From the NCBI RefSeq assembly GCF_001884185.1, contig NZ_MAOE01000095.1:38570-102569 (forward strand): DNA of 64,000 bases. The letters run 5' to 3'. The notes beneath the pieces were generated by a model. The model saw only the letters and a program-made list of their open reading frames with translations. It was not told the DNA's origin and ran no database searches. Position 1 is the stretch's first letter, and each line of letters opens with the position of its first letter. This DNA comes from Bacillus albus. GTDB taxonomy: Bacteria > Bacillota > Bacilli > Bacillales > Bacillaceae_G. Positions 43,835 to 51,607 of the stretch are shown here, in pieces. Made by a program: the position numbers and the translations under genes.

Positions 43835-44158
43835 TTATTCCCCTTTCGCTTCTAACTTTTTATAAAGGTCAATAAATTCTGTTGCTAATTCTTTTACTGT
43901 AATCGCATTCATTAAATGATCTTGTGCGTGTATTAAAAGAACACTAATCTCTGTTTTTTCTCCTCTTGCTTCTGATTGTATGAGCTCTGTTTGGAAATGA
44001 TGCGCTTCATTAATCGCTTCTTTCGCCTTTACCATCGCTTCATCAGCCTCTGCCATTTTCCCCTGTTTGGCAAATTGAAGTGCCTCCATTGCAAAGCTTC
44101 GTGCATTACCACTATTTAAAATTAATTGGAATGGAATTTGTTCTGCTGTAGTCATCAT
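43835..44158 (-). CDS. chbA: PTS lactose/chitobiose-type EIIA
   Basis: The 107-residue EIIA of the Lac family has NSGNARSFAMEALQFAKQGK and the active-site His in [20 protein letters not shown] (H of AQDHLM). It accepts phosphate from HPr and passes it to EIIB. I chose the first of two ATGs at 44158, which has GAGAGGG about 8 nt upstream; the longer frame to 44215 adds an unrelated tail. It follows chbC after a 182-bp gap with an inverted repeat, and precedes the GH4 gene. Confidence 0.93.
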   Translation of the reverse strand: MMTTAEQIPFQLILNSGNARSFAMEALQFAKQGKMAEADEAMVKAKEAINEAHHFQTELIQSEARGEKTEISVLLIHAQDHLMNAITVKELATEFIDLYKKLEAKGE

Positions 44159-44299
44159 AATTACCGCCCTCTCTATAAGGTTCAACCGATTTAAATACCC
44201 CTTCAGTTTGAACATTTCTATTACATTATTATTTTATAAATGATAGTTTGGTGTTCTTGTAGATGGGTTTCATCTTTTGGAACATGATATAAAAGTTAG

Positions 44300-44334
44300 T
44301 TGTTCTGACGAGCTATAAAAACTCGTCAGAACAA
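44300..44334 (-). other. Stable hairpin between EIIC and EIIA genes
   Basis: TTGTTCTGACGAG (44300-44312) and CTCGTCAGAACAA (44322-44334) form a perfect 13-bp stem with a 9-nt loop, only 6 bp after the EIIC stop. On the minus strand it is followed by CTAACTTTTAT rather than a clean T-run, so it may protect or process the mRNA rather than terminate it. Confidence 0.7.
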
Positions 44335-44340
44335 TACTTT

Positions 44341-45648
44341 TTAAAGTGATACTGAATTGTCATTTCCTTTTGTTTCAGCTTTTGCAGCTTGTACGTAAGT
44401 ACGGTCACACATTAATACGAATGGATAGTAAATTACTACCGCAATTGCAAAGTTTACTACTTGTAATGCTGCACCAGCGATGCTTCCGCCTGCTACAAGA
44501 TAACCACTAAAGATTGGTGGCATTGTCCATGGAACTAAAGCAACTGTTTTTGGTACCCATCCTAAAGAGATCGCTGTATAAGAAGTAATAACTAATACAA
44601 CTGGTGTCAGTACAAATGGGATAATTAATGCTGGATTTAATACAATTGGTGTACCGAAAATAACTGGTTCGTTAATATTGAAGAAACCAGGACCGATAGA
44701 TACACGGCCTACACCGCGAAGCTGTGCACTTTTTGCAACAAGCATTACTGCAACTAAGAATGCTAACGTTGCACCAGATCCACCGATGTATACATATACA
44801 TCAAAGAATGGTTTTGTGAAAATGTGCGGTACATCATATGCAGACATACCATCGTTAAATAATTTAATATTCTTTTCTAATGCCGGTAAATAAATTGGGT
44901 CAATAATACCACCAACGATATTAGGACCATGTAATCCGAAGAACCATAATACGTGAATAAGTAACGCTACAATAATTGCACTTGGTAATGTACCCGCTAA
45001 ACCTTGTAGTGGTACTTGAATTGTTTCAAATACGATTTTATGAATACTTGTTCCTGCTAATTTCACTGCTAATTGAATACTTGCTGTTACGATTAAAATA
45101 ACAAATGCTGGAACTAATGCTGCGAATGATTTCATTACTGCTGGTGGAACACCATCTGGCATTTTAATTGTAATATCTCTTTGAACAAAGAATCTAAATG
45201 CCTCTGTTACAAGAAGAGCTACAATTATAGAAACGAATAAACCTTGTGATCCTGTCCATGCTAAATCAATACCGCCTTCTTTTGGCGTTGTCGGAGAAAT
45301 AATAATTAATGCACCGAATGTAATAATTGCTGCTGACAACGCGTCAACGCCGTAAGATTTCGCTAAATTATAACTTATCCCTACTGCGACTATGAGAGCG
45401 AGTATAGCGAAGGAACCTGCCCACATACCACCGCCGATATCTTTCCAAACTTCCCCGAATGCACCTTTCATAAATTTTTGGAATGCATCCACTGGTAAGT
45501 TATTAATAAGTATTGCAAATGATCCAACTAAAATAAGAGGCATAACTGCGATAAATCCATCACGGATCGCAACTAAGTGGCGCTGCGATCCAATTCTACC
45601 TGCGATTGGAACTAAATATTTCTCCATAAATGCAATAAACTTTTGCAT
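44341..45648 (-). CDS. chbC: PTS lactose/chitobiose-type EIIC permease
   Basis: The 435-residue permease begins FIAFMEKYLVPIAGRIGSQR and contains AIRDGFIAVMPLILVGSFAI, FGLHGPNIVGGIIDPIYLPA and GPGFFNINEPVIFGTPIVLN. The last of these is the substrate-binding Glu motif (NINEP) of the Lac/Cel EIIC family. About ten membrane segments are visible. It imports and phosphorylates the sugar together with the adjacent EIIA and EIIB. Gap to the EIIB gene is 16 bp. Confidence 0.94.
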   Translation of the reverse strand: MQKFIAFMEKYLVPIAGRIGSQRHLVAIRDGFIAVMPLILVGSFAILINNLPVDAFQKFMKGAFGEVWKDIGGGMWAGSFAILALIVAVGISYNLAKSYGVDALSAAIITFGALIIISPTTPKEGGIDLAWTGSQGLFVSIIVALLVTEAFRFFVQRDITIKMPDGVPPAVMKSFAALVPAFVILIVTASIQLAVKLAGTSIHKIVFETIQVPLQGLAGTLPSAIIVALLIHVLWFFGLHGPNIVGGIIDPIYLPALEKNIKLFNDGMSAYDVPHIFTKPFFDVYVYIGGSGATLAFLVAVMLVAKSAQLRGVGRVSIGPGFFNINEPVIFGTPIVLNPALIIPFVLTPVVLVITSYTAISLGWVPKTVALVPWTMPPIFSGYLVAGGSIAGAALQVVNFAIAVVIYYPFVLMCDRTYVQAAKAETKGNDNSVSL

Positions 45649-45664
45649 TTCGCTTCCCCCCTAA

Positions 45665-45967
45665 TTATTTTTTTAGTGTTAACGCATGATCTAAAACTGC
45701 TTCTCCATTCATCATGCCGTAGTGCATTGGATTGATAACGTCGATTCCAACGTTTTTCTCATCAGCAAGCGTTTTCATTGAAGAAAGCATGTAACGAACT
45801 TGTGGTCCTAATAATAATACATCTGCTTGATCGATATTGTTTTTTACTGCATCCCCAGATACAGCCCAAATCTTTCCTTCTAGACCGCGAGCTTTTGCAG
45901 CCGCTTCCATTTTTGTAACTAGTAAACTTGTAGACATCCCTGCTGAGCAACATAATAAAATATTCAT
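45665..45967 (-). CDS. chbB: PTS lactose/chitobiose-type EIIB
   Basis: The 100-residue EIIB begins [20 protein letters not shown], with the phosphorylated cysteine in [10 protein letters not shown], and contains [13 protein letters not shown]. It is the first gene of the operon, consistent with E. coli chbB-chbC-chbA order. The ribosome site is AAGGGGG, 7-8 nt before the ATG. A sigma-54 promoter lies about 70-85 bp upstream. Confidence 0.95.
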   Translation of the reverse strand: MNILLCCSAGMSTSLLVTKMEAAAKARGLEGKIWAVSGDAVKNNIDQADVLLLGPQVRYMLSSMKTLADEKNVGIDVINPMHYGMMNGEAVLDHALTLKK

Positions 45968-46035
45968 TTGAAAATCCCCCTTGTGTAGTATAAAAAATTT
46001 ATGTTTTATTTATTTTTCTTTACGCTATTTATTAA

Positions 46036-46051
46036 TGCAATTAGCGTGCCA
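46036..46051 (-). promoter_or_regulatory. Sigma-54 (-24/-12) promoter of the chb-type operon
   Basis: The minus strand reads TGGCAC-GCTAA-TTGCA, a perfect match to the TGGCAC-N5-TTGCA consensus with the invariant GG and GC 11 bp apart. It lies 69 bp upstream of the EIIB ATG. The LevR-type activator encoded at 37114 is the obvious partner. Confidence 0.92.
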
Positions 46052-46100
46052 ACTTTTTAAAACCACTAAAATCAGTGCTTTTTCGAGCATTTTCTTTGTG

Positions 46101-46114
46101 TGTTAACGCTTTCA
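46101..46114 (-). promoter_or_regulatory. cre site (CcpA operator) upstream of the chb-type operon
   Basis: The minus strand reads TGAAAGCGTTAACA, matching the cre consensus TGWAANCGNTNWCA at every position. It lies 50 bp upstream of the -24 element, between promoter and presumed activator sites, as in the B. subtilis lev operon. Confidence 0.82.
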
Positions 46115-46133
46115 ATTAGTGTGTCACTCAAAA

Positions 46134-46148
46134 AACACACAGTGTGTT
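46134..46148 (-). promoter_or_regulatory. Presumed upstream activator dyad of the chb-type operon
   Basis: AACACAC-T-GTGTGTT is a perfect 7-1-7 palindrome about 85-100 bp upstream of the -24 element. It is surrounded by further TGTGTT/AACACA half-sites (for example 46098-46105 and 46165-46175). The position fits an enhancer for a sigma-54 activator; binding by the LevR-type protein is inferred. Confidence 0.6.
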
Positions 46149-46368
46149 ATAAAACAACACGCTTTTAACACATAACTGTATGAAAATAGATTAGTGTTTA
46201 GTTGTCTAGTTGTATTTAAAAGAAAAAAACACTAAAAAAAATTTATTAACATGAAAATCTAGTGAAAAATAAACCTCTCTTAAACACACTCTTCTATCTA
46301 TTGTCCAAGCAAATTCTACTAGATTACATAGAATAGAGTAAAATAACACAATTCGAAAGGGGATTCCT

Positions 46369-47562
46369 ATGCCAAAACATAGAAAACAGAACAAAATAAA
46401 GATTTATAGAATAACTAGCTATAAAAAAGACAAGCGCTCTGAATTAGACTCTGACAAATTTGAACTAGAACAAGAGGAAATAGAGATTAAGCAGGACAAG
46501 CAGGATAGACAGGACAAACACGATAAACAAGACAAACAGGACAAACAAGGCAAGCAAGACAAACAGGACAAACAGGACAAACAGGACAAACAGGACAAAC
46601 AGGACAAACAGGACAAACAGGACAAACAGGACAAACAGGAACAATTGGAACCTATAATAGAAACAAGTTCACACAACTTAGATGTATGGGATGCAATTTC
46701 TCTACAACAGATAGAAAATGGCGAGCATACAAGTTTATTTGCAGAACAAAGTAATTATCAAAATATTACTTTGTTACAAGTAAGCGATGTTCGTTTATAT
46801 TTGGACAAGCAACTACAATTTAGTTCCGTCGATGAGCAAATTTATCATGAAGCACTCGTTCATCCAATTATGTCAAAAGTAATTGATCCAAAACGTGTTC
46901 TTATATTAGGTGGTGGCGATGGCCTTGCTTTACGAGAAGTTTTGAAATATGAAACTGTGCTACATGTAGACCTTGTTGATTTAGATGGATCGATGATTGA
47001 TATGGCTCGTAACGTTCCTGAATTAGTTTCTTTGAACAAAAGCGCATTTTTTGATAATCGTGTGAATGCACACGTATGCGATGCAAAGGAATTTTTGAAT
47101 TCTCCTTCCGCTTTATACGATGTAATCATTATTGATTTTCCAGACCCCGCGACAGAGTTGTTAAGTACTTTATATACAAGTGAACTTTTCGCTCGTATCG
47201 CTACGTTTTTAACAGAAGGTGGCGCGTTCGTCTGTCAATCTAATTCACCTGCTGATGCACCCCTAGTATACTGGAGCATTGGTAACACAATTGAACATGC
47301 TGGATTAACTGTGAAAAGTTATCATACAATCGTACCTTCTTTCGGAACTGACTGGGGCTTTCATATTGCAGCTAATTCTGACTATGTACTCGATCAAATT
47401 GAACAATTATACGTTGTACCAACTCCTCAAACATTGCCTTCTCTTCTTTCTCCCTTATTTCAATTTAAAGAAGAACATCTCGAACAGCGTAACCTTGCCC
47501 TTTTAAATTCAGAATCAAACCTTATCCTACATGAGTGTTATAAAAAAGAAATGGAGTTTTAA
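46369..47562 (+). CDS. Aminopropyltransferase (spermidine synthase-like) with N-terminal repeat tail
   Basis: The 397-residue protein joins a highly charged N-terminal tail (residues 1-95) to a spermidine-synthase-type domain (about 100-380). The core has the SAM-like nucleotide motif RVLILGGGDGLALREVLKYE, the acidic VDLVDLDGSMIDMARN, the DAKEFL segment and IIIDFPDPATE at the active site. The family transfers aminopropyl from decarboxylated SAM to putrescine or a related amine. The tail contains 16 tandem three-residue units (mostly QDK), unlike normal SpeE. speD, which supplies decarboxylated SAM, follows after 27 bp, so this is a polyamine operon. Confidence 0.9.
   Translation: MPKHRKQNKIKIYRITSYKKDKRSELDSDKFELEQEEIEIKQDKQDRQDKHDKQDKQDKQGKQDKQDKQDKQDKQDKQDKQDKQDKQDKQEQLEPIIETSSHNLDVWDAISLQQIENGEHTSLFAEQSNYQNITLLQVSDVRLYLDKQLQFSSVDEQIYHEALVHPIMSKVIDPKRVLILGGGDGLALREVLKYETVLHVDLVDLDGSMIDMARNVPELVSLNKSAFFDNRVNAHVCDAKEFLNSPSALYDVIIIDFPDPATELLSTLYTSELFARIATFLTEGGAFVCQSNSPADAPLVYWSIGNTIEHAGLTVKSYHTIVPSFGTDWGFHIAANSDYVLDQIEQLYVVPTPQTLPSLLSPLFQFKEEHLEQRNLALLNSESNLILHECYKKEMEF
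46492..46635 (+). repeat. In-frame 9-bp minisatellite, 16 units
   Basis: Sixteen 9-nt units encode QDK or variants (QDR, HDK, QGK). The last eight (46564-46635) are identical CAGGACAAA; the first eight carry scattered substitutions. Any change in unit number keeps the frame. Repeats of this kind are used as VNTR typing markers in the B. anthracis/cereus group; I do not claim which marker this is. Confidence 0.95.
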
Positions 47563-47589
47563 CGATATTATAGTGAGGAGTGCTACCTT

Positions 47590-47961
47590 ATGGAATACTC
47601 TACTTTCGGTAAGCATATAATAGTAGATTTATGGGGAGTGGATTTTTCCCTATTAGATGATGTTCACTTTTTAGAATATCATTTAGTTACCGCTGCGGAT
47701 CGCTCTGGCGCACATATTTTAAACGTAAGTGCAAAAGAATTCGAACCGCACGGTGTTACTGTCTTAGTTTTACTATCTGAAAGCCACCTTTCTATTCACA
47801 CTTATCCAGAAAAAAGCTTTGCAGCCATTGACTGTTACACGTGCGGTACGACCGTCGAACCGCAAATAGCAATTGATTATATCGTAAGTATATTAAAACC
47901 AAATGAGATAAATATAAAAAAACTAATTCGTGGTATAGGAGAGATTGTAAATACTGATTAA
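47590..47961 (+). CDS. speD: S-adenosylmethionine decarboxylase proenzyme
   Basis: The 123-residue proenzyme has the self-cleavage site in VLLSESHLSIHTYPE, where the Ser after Glu becomes the pyruvoyl group. FAAIDCYTCGTTVEP holds the catalytic cysteine region. Length and motifs are those of the short bacterial class (SpeD/SpeH of B. subtilis). It makes decarboxylated SAM for the aminopropyltransferase encoded 27 bp upstream. The ribosome site is GTGAGGAG. Confidence 0.95.
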   Translation: MEYSTFGKHIIVDLWGVDFSLLDDVHFLEYHLVTAADRSGAHILNVSAKEFEPHGVTVLVLLSESHLSIHTYPEKSFAAIDCYTCGTTVEPQIAIDYIVSILKPNEINIKKLIRGIGEIVNTD

Positions 47962-48001
47962 ATATCACTCTTATTCATTTGTTAAAAAGGAGGATTGCAA
48001 A

Positions 48002-48035
48002 TACCATCAGTGGAACAAACATTCCACTGATGGTA
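48002..48035 (+). other. Perfect 14-bp hairpin after speD
   Basis: TACCATCAGTGGAA (48002-48015) and TTCCACTGATGGTA (48022-48035) form a perfect stem with loop CAAACA, 40 bp after the speD stop and preceded by AAAAAGGAGG. Neither strand shows a T-run, so simple termination is unlikely; mRNA stabilisation is one option. Confidence 0.6.
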
Positions 48036-48051
48036 CAGAAACATACATAAA

Positions 48052-48073
48052 AAAACCTTGCATAAGCAAGGTT
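48052..48073 (-). terminator. Terminator of the second PTS operon
   Basis: ACCTTGC-TTAT-GCAAGGTTTTTTT on the minus strand, immediately after the EIIA stop. Confidence 0.85.
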
Positions 48074-48390
48074 CATTCAGCCACTGACATCTTCCTATAT
48101 AATTCTACAAATTCACTCGCTAATTCCTTCACCGTAATTGCATTCATTAAATGATCTTGTGCGTGCACCATTAGAAGGGTAACTTCGGTCTTTTCACCAC
48201 CAGCTTCTTTCTGTATGAGATCCGTCTGTACACGGTGCGCCTCTTTTAATTCCTCTAACGCTTCTTGTAATTTACCTTCTGCTTCTGTAAACTCTCCACG
48301 CTTTGCACAATCAATTGCTTCCATTGAACAACTTCTCGCATTTCCCCCATGCAAAATTAAATGAAAAGCTTTCGTTTCTATCGTATCCAT
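48073..48390 (-). CDS. PTS lactose/cellobiose-type EIIA (second system)
   Basis: The 105-residue protein is a paralogue of the EIIA at 43835. It shares [20 protein letters not shown] and the active-site segment [20 protein letters not shown] with the phosphorylated histidine. It is the last gene of a three-gene minus-strand operon (EIIB-EIIC-EIIA) lacking a hydrolase. Gap to the EIIC gene is 9 bp. Confidence 0.93.
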   Translation of the reverse strand: MDTIETKAFHLILHGGNARSCSMEAIDCAKRGEFTEAEGKLQEALEELKEAHRVQTDLIQKEAGGEKTEVTLLMVHAQDHLMNAITVKELASEFVELYRKMSVAE

Positions 48391-48399
48391 TTTAGTTCT

Positions 48400-49701
48400 T
48401 TACTCCCCCTTTTCTTCCGCTACTTTTTGTTTATCCCATATTTTTAAGAACGGTAAATAAATGAAGAATGCAAGCGCAAAGTTAACAAGTTGTAAAACAA
48501 CACCTGAAAGTTTCCCGCCCGATCCTAAATATCCACTAAAAAGAATCGGTGTCGTCCAAGGTACAGCAGCTCCGCTCGGACGAGCAACTAATCCCCATTC
48601 CATTGCAAAGTAAGAAACAATTGTTAACACAACTGGAACCAATATAAATGGAATTAATAAAATTGGATTCATGACAATCGGCATCCCAAAAGTTACCATC
48701 TCATTAATATTAAATATACCAGGCGCAATTGACAATCGGCCTATACTTTTTAATTGCTGACTTCGGGCAAATAATAACATTCCTACAACTAAAGCAAGCG
48801 TTGCACCGGAACCGCCCATATAAATCCATAAATCAAAAAACTGTGCAGTAATCGTATTTGGTATATCTTGCCCTGCTTGGTAAGCAACTCGGTTTTGATC
48901 CATTAACGACAACCAAACGGGACTCATTACACCACCAACAATAGTAGCTCCATGAATTCCACATGACCAAAGAACATGAACGAGAATAACAGCTATTATT
49001 GCGCCCCAAAGGCTAGCACCAAGTACACTAAGTGGTTCCTGTAAAATTTGCCCTACAATATTATGGATACTGCCAAAAGAAGTATTTTCTATAATTAAAC
49101 GTAAAATCCAAATAACCGTTACAACAATAAATCCTGGAACAAGTGCGGCAAATGAACGTGTCACAGCTGGCGGAACTGTCTCTGGCATCTTTATAATTAT
49201 CTTTTTTTGTACAATAAACCGATAAAGTTCAGTAGATATAAGTGCAATAATCATTGCTACAAATAACCCTTGGCTTCCCATTAATGCAGCTGGGATAGCA
49301 CCTTCTACAAGTACACTCTCTTTTGTACTTGGTATAATATATGCAACTTGAAATGGCGTCGCAAGTAAAAATGTCACAAGCGACAATGCCCCGGATGCTA
49401 AAGCATCCACTTTATAATATTCTCCAAGTCTGTAAGCGATTCCAAAAACAGCTATTAAAGCCATTATATTAAAAGTTGCACTAACTGGATACCCCAAAGC
49501 CCTCTGCCAATTCTCCCCAAACAAACCGGCCATAAAATCATTATAGCCTGGTATTGGTAAAGCACTAATGATGAGGAAAAATGATCCTATAATTAAGAAA
49601 GGCATCGTCAATACAAGTCCATCACGAATCGCTAGCAAGTGCCTCTGCTCTGCAACCTTCCCTGCTACTGGCATTACATATTTCTCTAAAAACCGTATCA
49701 T
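48400..49701 (-). CDS. PTS lactose/cellobiose-type EIIC (second system)
   Basis: The 433-residue permease is a paralogue of the EIIC at 44341. It shows MIRFLEKYVMPVAGKVAEQR, AIRDGLVLTMPFLIIGSFFL, CGIHGATIVGGVMSPVWLSL and IFNINEMVTFGMPIVMNPIL. The usual NINEP is here NINEM, so the residue after the substrate-binding Glu differs. It would transport a beta-linked disaccharide; the specificity is not evident and no glycosidase gene accompanies it. Confidence 0.92.
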   Translation of the reverse strand: MIRFLEKYVMPVAGKVAEQRHLLAIRDGLVLTMPFLIIGSFFLIISALPIPGYNDFMAGLFGENWQRALGYPVSATFNIMALIAVFGIAYRLGEYYKVDALASGALSLVTFLLATPFQVAYIIPSTKESVLVEGAIPAALMGSQGLFVAMIIALISTELYRFIVQKKIIIKMPETVPPAVTRSFAALVPGFIVVTVIWILRLIIENTSFGSIHNIVGQILQEPLSVLGASLWGAIIAVILVHVLWSCGIHGATIVGGVMSPVWLSLMDQNRVAYQAGQDIPNTITAQFFDLWIYMGGSGATLALVVGMLLFARSQQLKSIGRLSIAPGIFNINEMVTFGMPIVMNPILLIPFILVPVVLTIVSYFAMEWGLVARPSGAAVPWTTPILFSGYLGSGGKLSGVVLQLVNFALAFFIYLPFLKIWDKQKVAEEKGE

Positions 49702-49715
49702 CTATCCCACTCTCC

Positions 49716-50018
49716 TCATGGTTTCATTGACAAAGCTGCTTGTAAGATAGCTTCTCCATTACAAAGTCCATAATGGACGGACTGAATGACATCAACAGGT
49801 ATCCCTTTCCCTTTACATAACTCTTTCATTTTCGGTAATAAATAACGTACTTGTGGTCCAAGTAAAAGTACATCCGCTTCATCTATGTGACTATTTACTT
49901 CAGAACCTGATACTGCCCAAATGTTTACCTCTATCCCTCTTGCCTCTGCTGCTTTCTCCATTTTCGTAACAATTAAACTGGAAGACATTCCCGCTGCACA
50001 GCAAAGTAAAATATTCAT
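49716..50018 (-). CDS. PTS lactose/cellobiose-type EIIB (second system)
   Basis: The 100-residue EIIB begins [20 protein letters not shown] with the phosphorylated cysteine. It matches the EIIB at 45665 closely through [16 protein letters not shown] and [12 protein letters not shown]. It heads the second PTS operon. Upstream (50020-50200) I found no sigma-54 element, so this operon is probably under a different control from the chb-type one. The ribosome site is GGGAGGGAAAAGGG. Confidence 0.93.
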   Translation of the reverse strand: MNILLCCAAGMSSSLIVTKMEKAAEARGIEVNIWAVSGSEVNSHIDEADVLLLGPQVRYLLPKMKELCKGKGIPVDVIQSVHYGLCNGEAILQAALSMKP

Positions 50019-50241
50019 CCCTTTTCCCTCCCCCTTTTTCCAAACCTAAGTTACGGTGCATTCCTTGCCGTCACTAGGTTACAAATATATATGTCTAGAT
50101 TTCCTGCTGTATGCCGAGCTTAAAAACAAAAATTTCTCGGTTTTCACGCTATTCCATCTATCCGTATTTTCCTAGTAAAGAGGGCTCTAACTCGCTATAA
50201 TAATTCAGTATGATTTTTTTAATTGATAGGAGGATATATTT

Positions 50242-51459
50242 ATGAAGGCATATCGCTTTCCGCTTATTTTATTATCTTCTATCCTAATTGGTGGTTTCAT
50301 TGGTTATTTCATGGGTGCCGATGCAGTTGCTTTAAAGCCGCTTGGTGACATTTTCTTAAACTTAATGTTTACGATTGTTGTACCGTTAGTGTTCTTTAGC
50401 ATCGCGTCATCTATTGCTAATATGGATGGATTAAAACGTTTTGGTAAAATTATGTCTAGCATGGCTGGGACTTTCTTATTTACGAGTATTTTAGCTGCTA
50501 TTTTTATGATTATTGTCGTGAAAGTATTCCCGCCAGCACAAGGTGTTGTATTAGAACTAACGCAGCCTGATAAAGCTGAAAAGGCAGTTAGTGTTGCAGA
50601 TCAAATCGTCGGTATTCTAACAGTATCTGATTTTTCAAAGTTACTATCTCGAGAAAATATGTTAGCACTTATTTTCTTCTCTATTTTAATGGGGGTTGCA
50701 ACTTCAGCAGTTGGTGAAAAAGGAAAACCATTCGCTACATTCTTACAAGCTGGTGCAGAAATTTCAATGAAAGTTGTATCTTTCATTATGTACTACGCTC
50801 CAATCGGACTTGCTGCTTACTTCGCAGCATTAGTTGGTGAATTTGGACCACAACTTCTTGGAACTTACTTCCGAGCAGCAATGGTATACTATCCAGCGTC
50901 TCTCATTTACTTCTTTGTATTCTTCACGTTCTATGCATACCTTGCAGGTCGCAAACAAGGTGTACAAGTATTTTGGAAGAACATGGTCTCTCCTACAGTT
51001 ACATCTCTTGCAACTTGTAGTAGTGCTGCTAGTATTCCAGCGAACTTGGAAGCAACGAAGAAAATGGGTATCTCGTCTGACGTTCGTGAAACAGTTGTCC
51101 TTCTTGGATCTACACTTCATAAAGATGGTTCTGTTTTAGGTGGCGTATTAAAAATTGCTTTCTTATTCGGTATTTTCAACATGGAATTCGAAGGACCGAA
51201 AACATTAGCAATCGCACTTGTTGTTTCTCTATTAGTAGGAACAGTAATGGGCGCTATTCCAGGCGGCGGTATGATTGGTGAAATGTTAATCGTTTCTTTA
51301 TATGGCTTCCCGCCAGAAGCATTGCCAATTATCGCAGCAATCAGTACAATCATTGATCCTCCTGCAACGATGTTAAACGTAACAGCAGATAACGCTTGTG
51401 CCGTAATGACAGCTCGCCTTGTAGAAGGTAAGAACTGGATCAAAAACAAATTTGCTTAA
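50242..51459 (+). CDS. Dicarboxylate/amino acid:cation symporter (DAACS family)
   Basis: The 405-residue secondary transporter has about eight membrane helices and two re-entrant hairpins. The serine-rich hairpin appears as TSLATCSSAASIPANLEATK; SVLGGVLKIAFLF, GGGMIGEMLIVSLYGFP and PPATMLNVTADNACAVM cover HP2 and TM8, where substrate and Na+ or H+ bind. The family imports glutamate, aspartate, serine or C4-dicarboxylates. Bases in the last helix (N..AD..C) do not decide between them by eye. It has its own ribosome site (TAGGAGGAT) and terminator and is monocistronic. Confidence 0.92.
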   Translation: MKAYRFPLILLSSILIGGFIGYFMGADAVALKPLGDIFLNLMFTIVVPLVFFSIASSIANMDGLKRFGKIMSSMAGTFLFTSILAAIFMIIVVKVFPPAQGVVLELTQPDKAEKAVSVADQIVGILTVSDFSKLLSRENMLALIFFSILMGVATSAVGEKGKPFATFLQAGAEISMKVVSFIMYYAPIGLAAYFAALVGEFGPQLLGTYFRAAMVYYPASLIYFFVFFTFYAYLAGRKQGVQVFWKNMVSPTVTSLATCSSAASIPANLEATKKMGISSDVRETVVLLGSTLHKDGSVLGGVLKIAFLFGIFNMEFEGPKTLAIALVVSLLVGTVMGAIPGGGMIGEMLIVSLYGFPPEALPIIAAISTIIDPPATMLNVTADNACAVMTARLVEGKNWIKNKFA

Positions 51460-51466
51460 TAAATAG

Positions 51467-51501
51467 AAAGAGGATGCTCCAAATGAGCATCCTCTTTTTT
51501 T
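51467..51501 (+). terminator. Terminator of the symporter gene
   Basis: AAAGAGGATGCTC-CAAAT-GAGCATCCTCTTT plus a T-run; perfect 13-bp stem. Confidence 0.93.
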
Positions 51502-51607
51502 GTTGTGAATCCATTCCGCCACAAATTTGTTATAATCTTCACAAATATTCCACATCCATTATCCATTCTCCGTACTATAATCATGTATGGAAAAGGAGAT
51601 GGACACG

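Noticed and set aside
46492-46635. Tandem array considered as CRISPR
   Set aside because: The 9-nt units are contiguous with no spacers and lie inside a coding frame.
46419-46676. Minus-strand frame encoding a Cys-Leu-Ser repeat
   Set aside because: Antisense of the 9-bp minisatellite; the repeat keeps any frame open. No start signal.
50057-50070. Sigma-54-like CGGCAAGGAATGCA before the second PTS operon
   Set aside because: The GG-to-GC distance is one base short and the -24 element deviates from TGGCAC.
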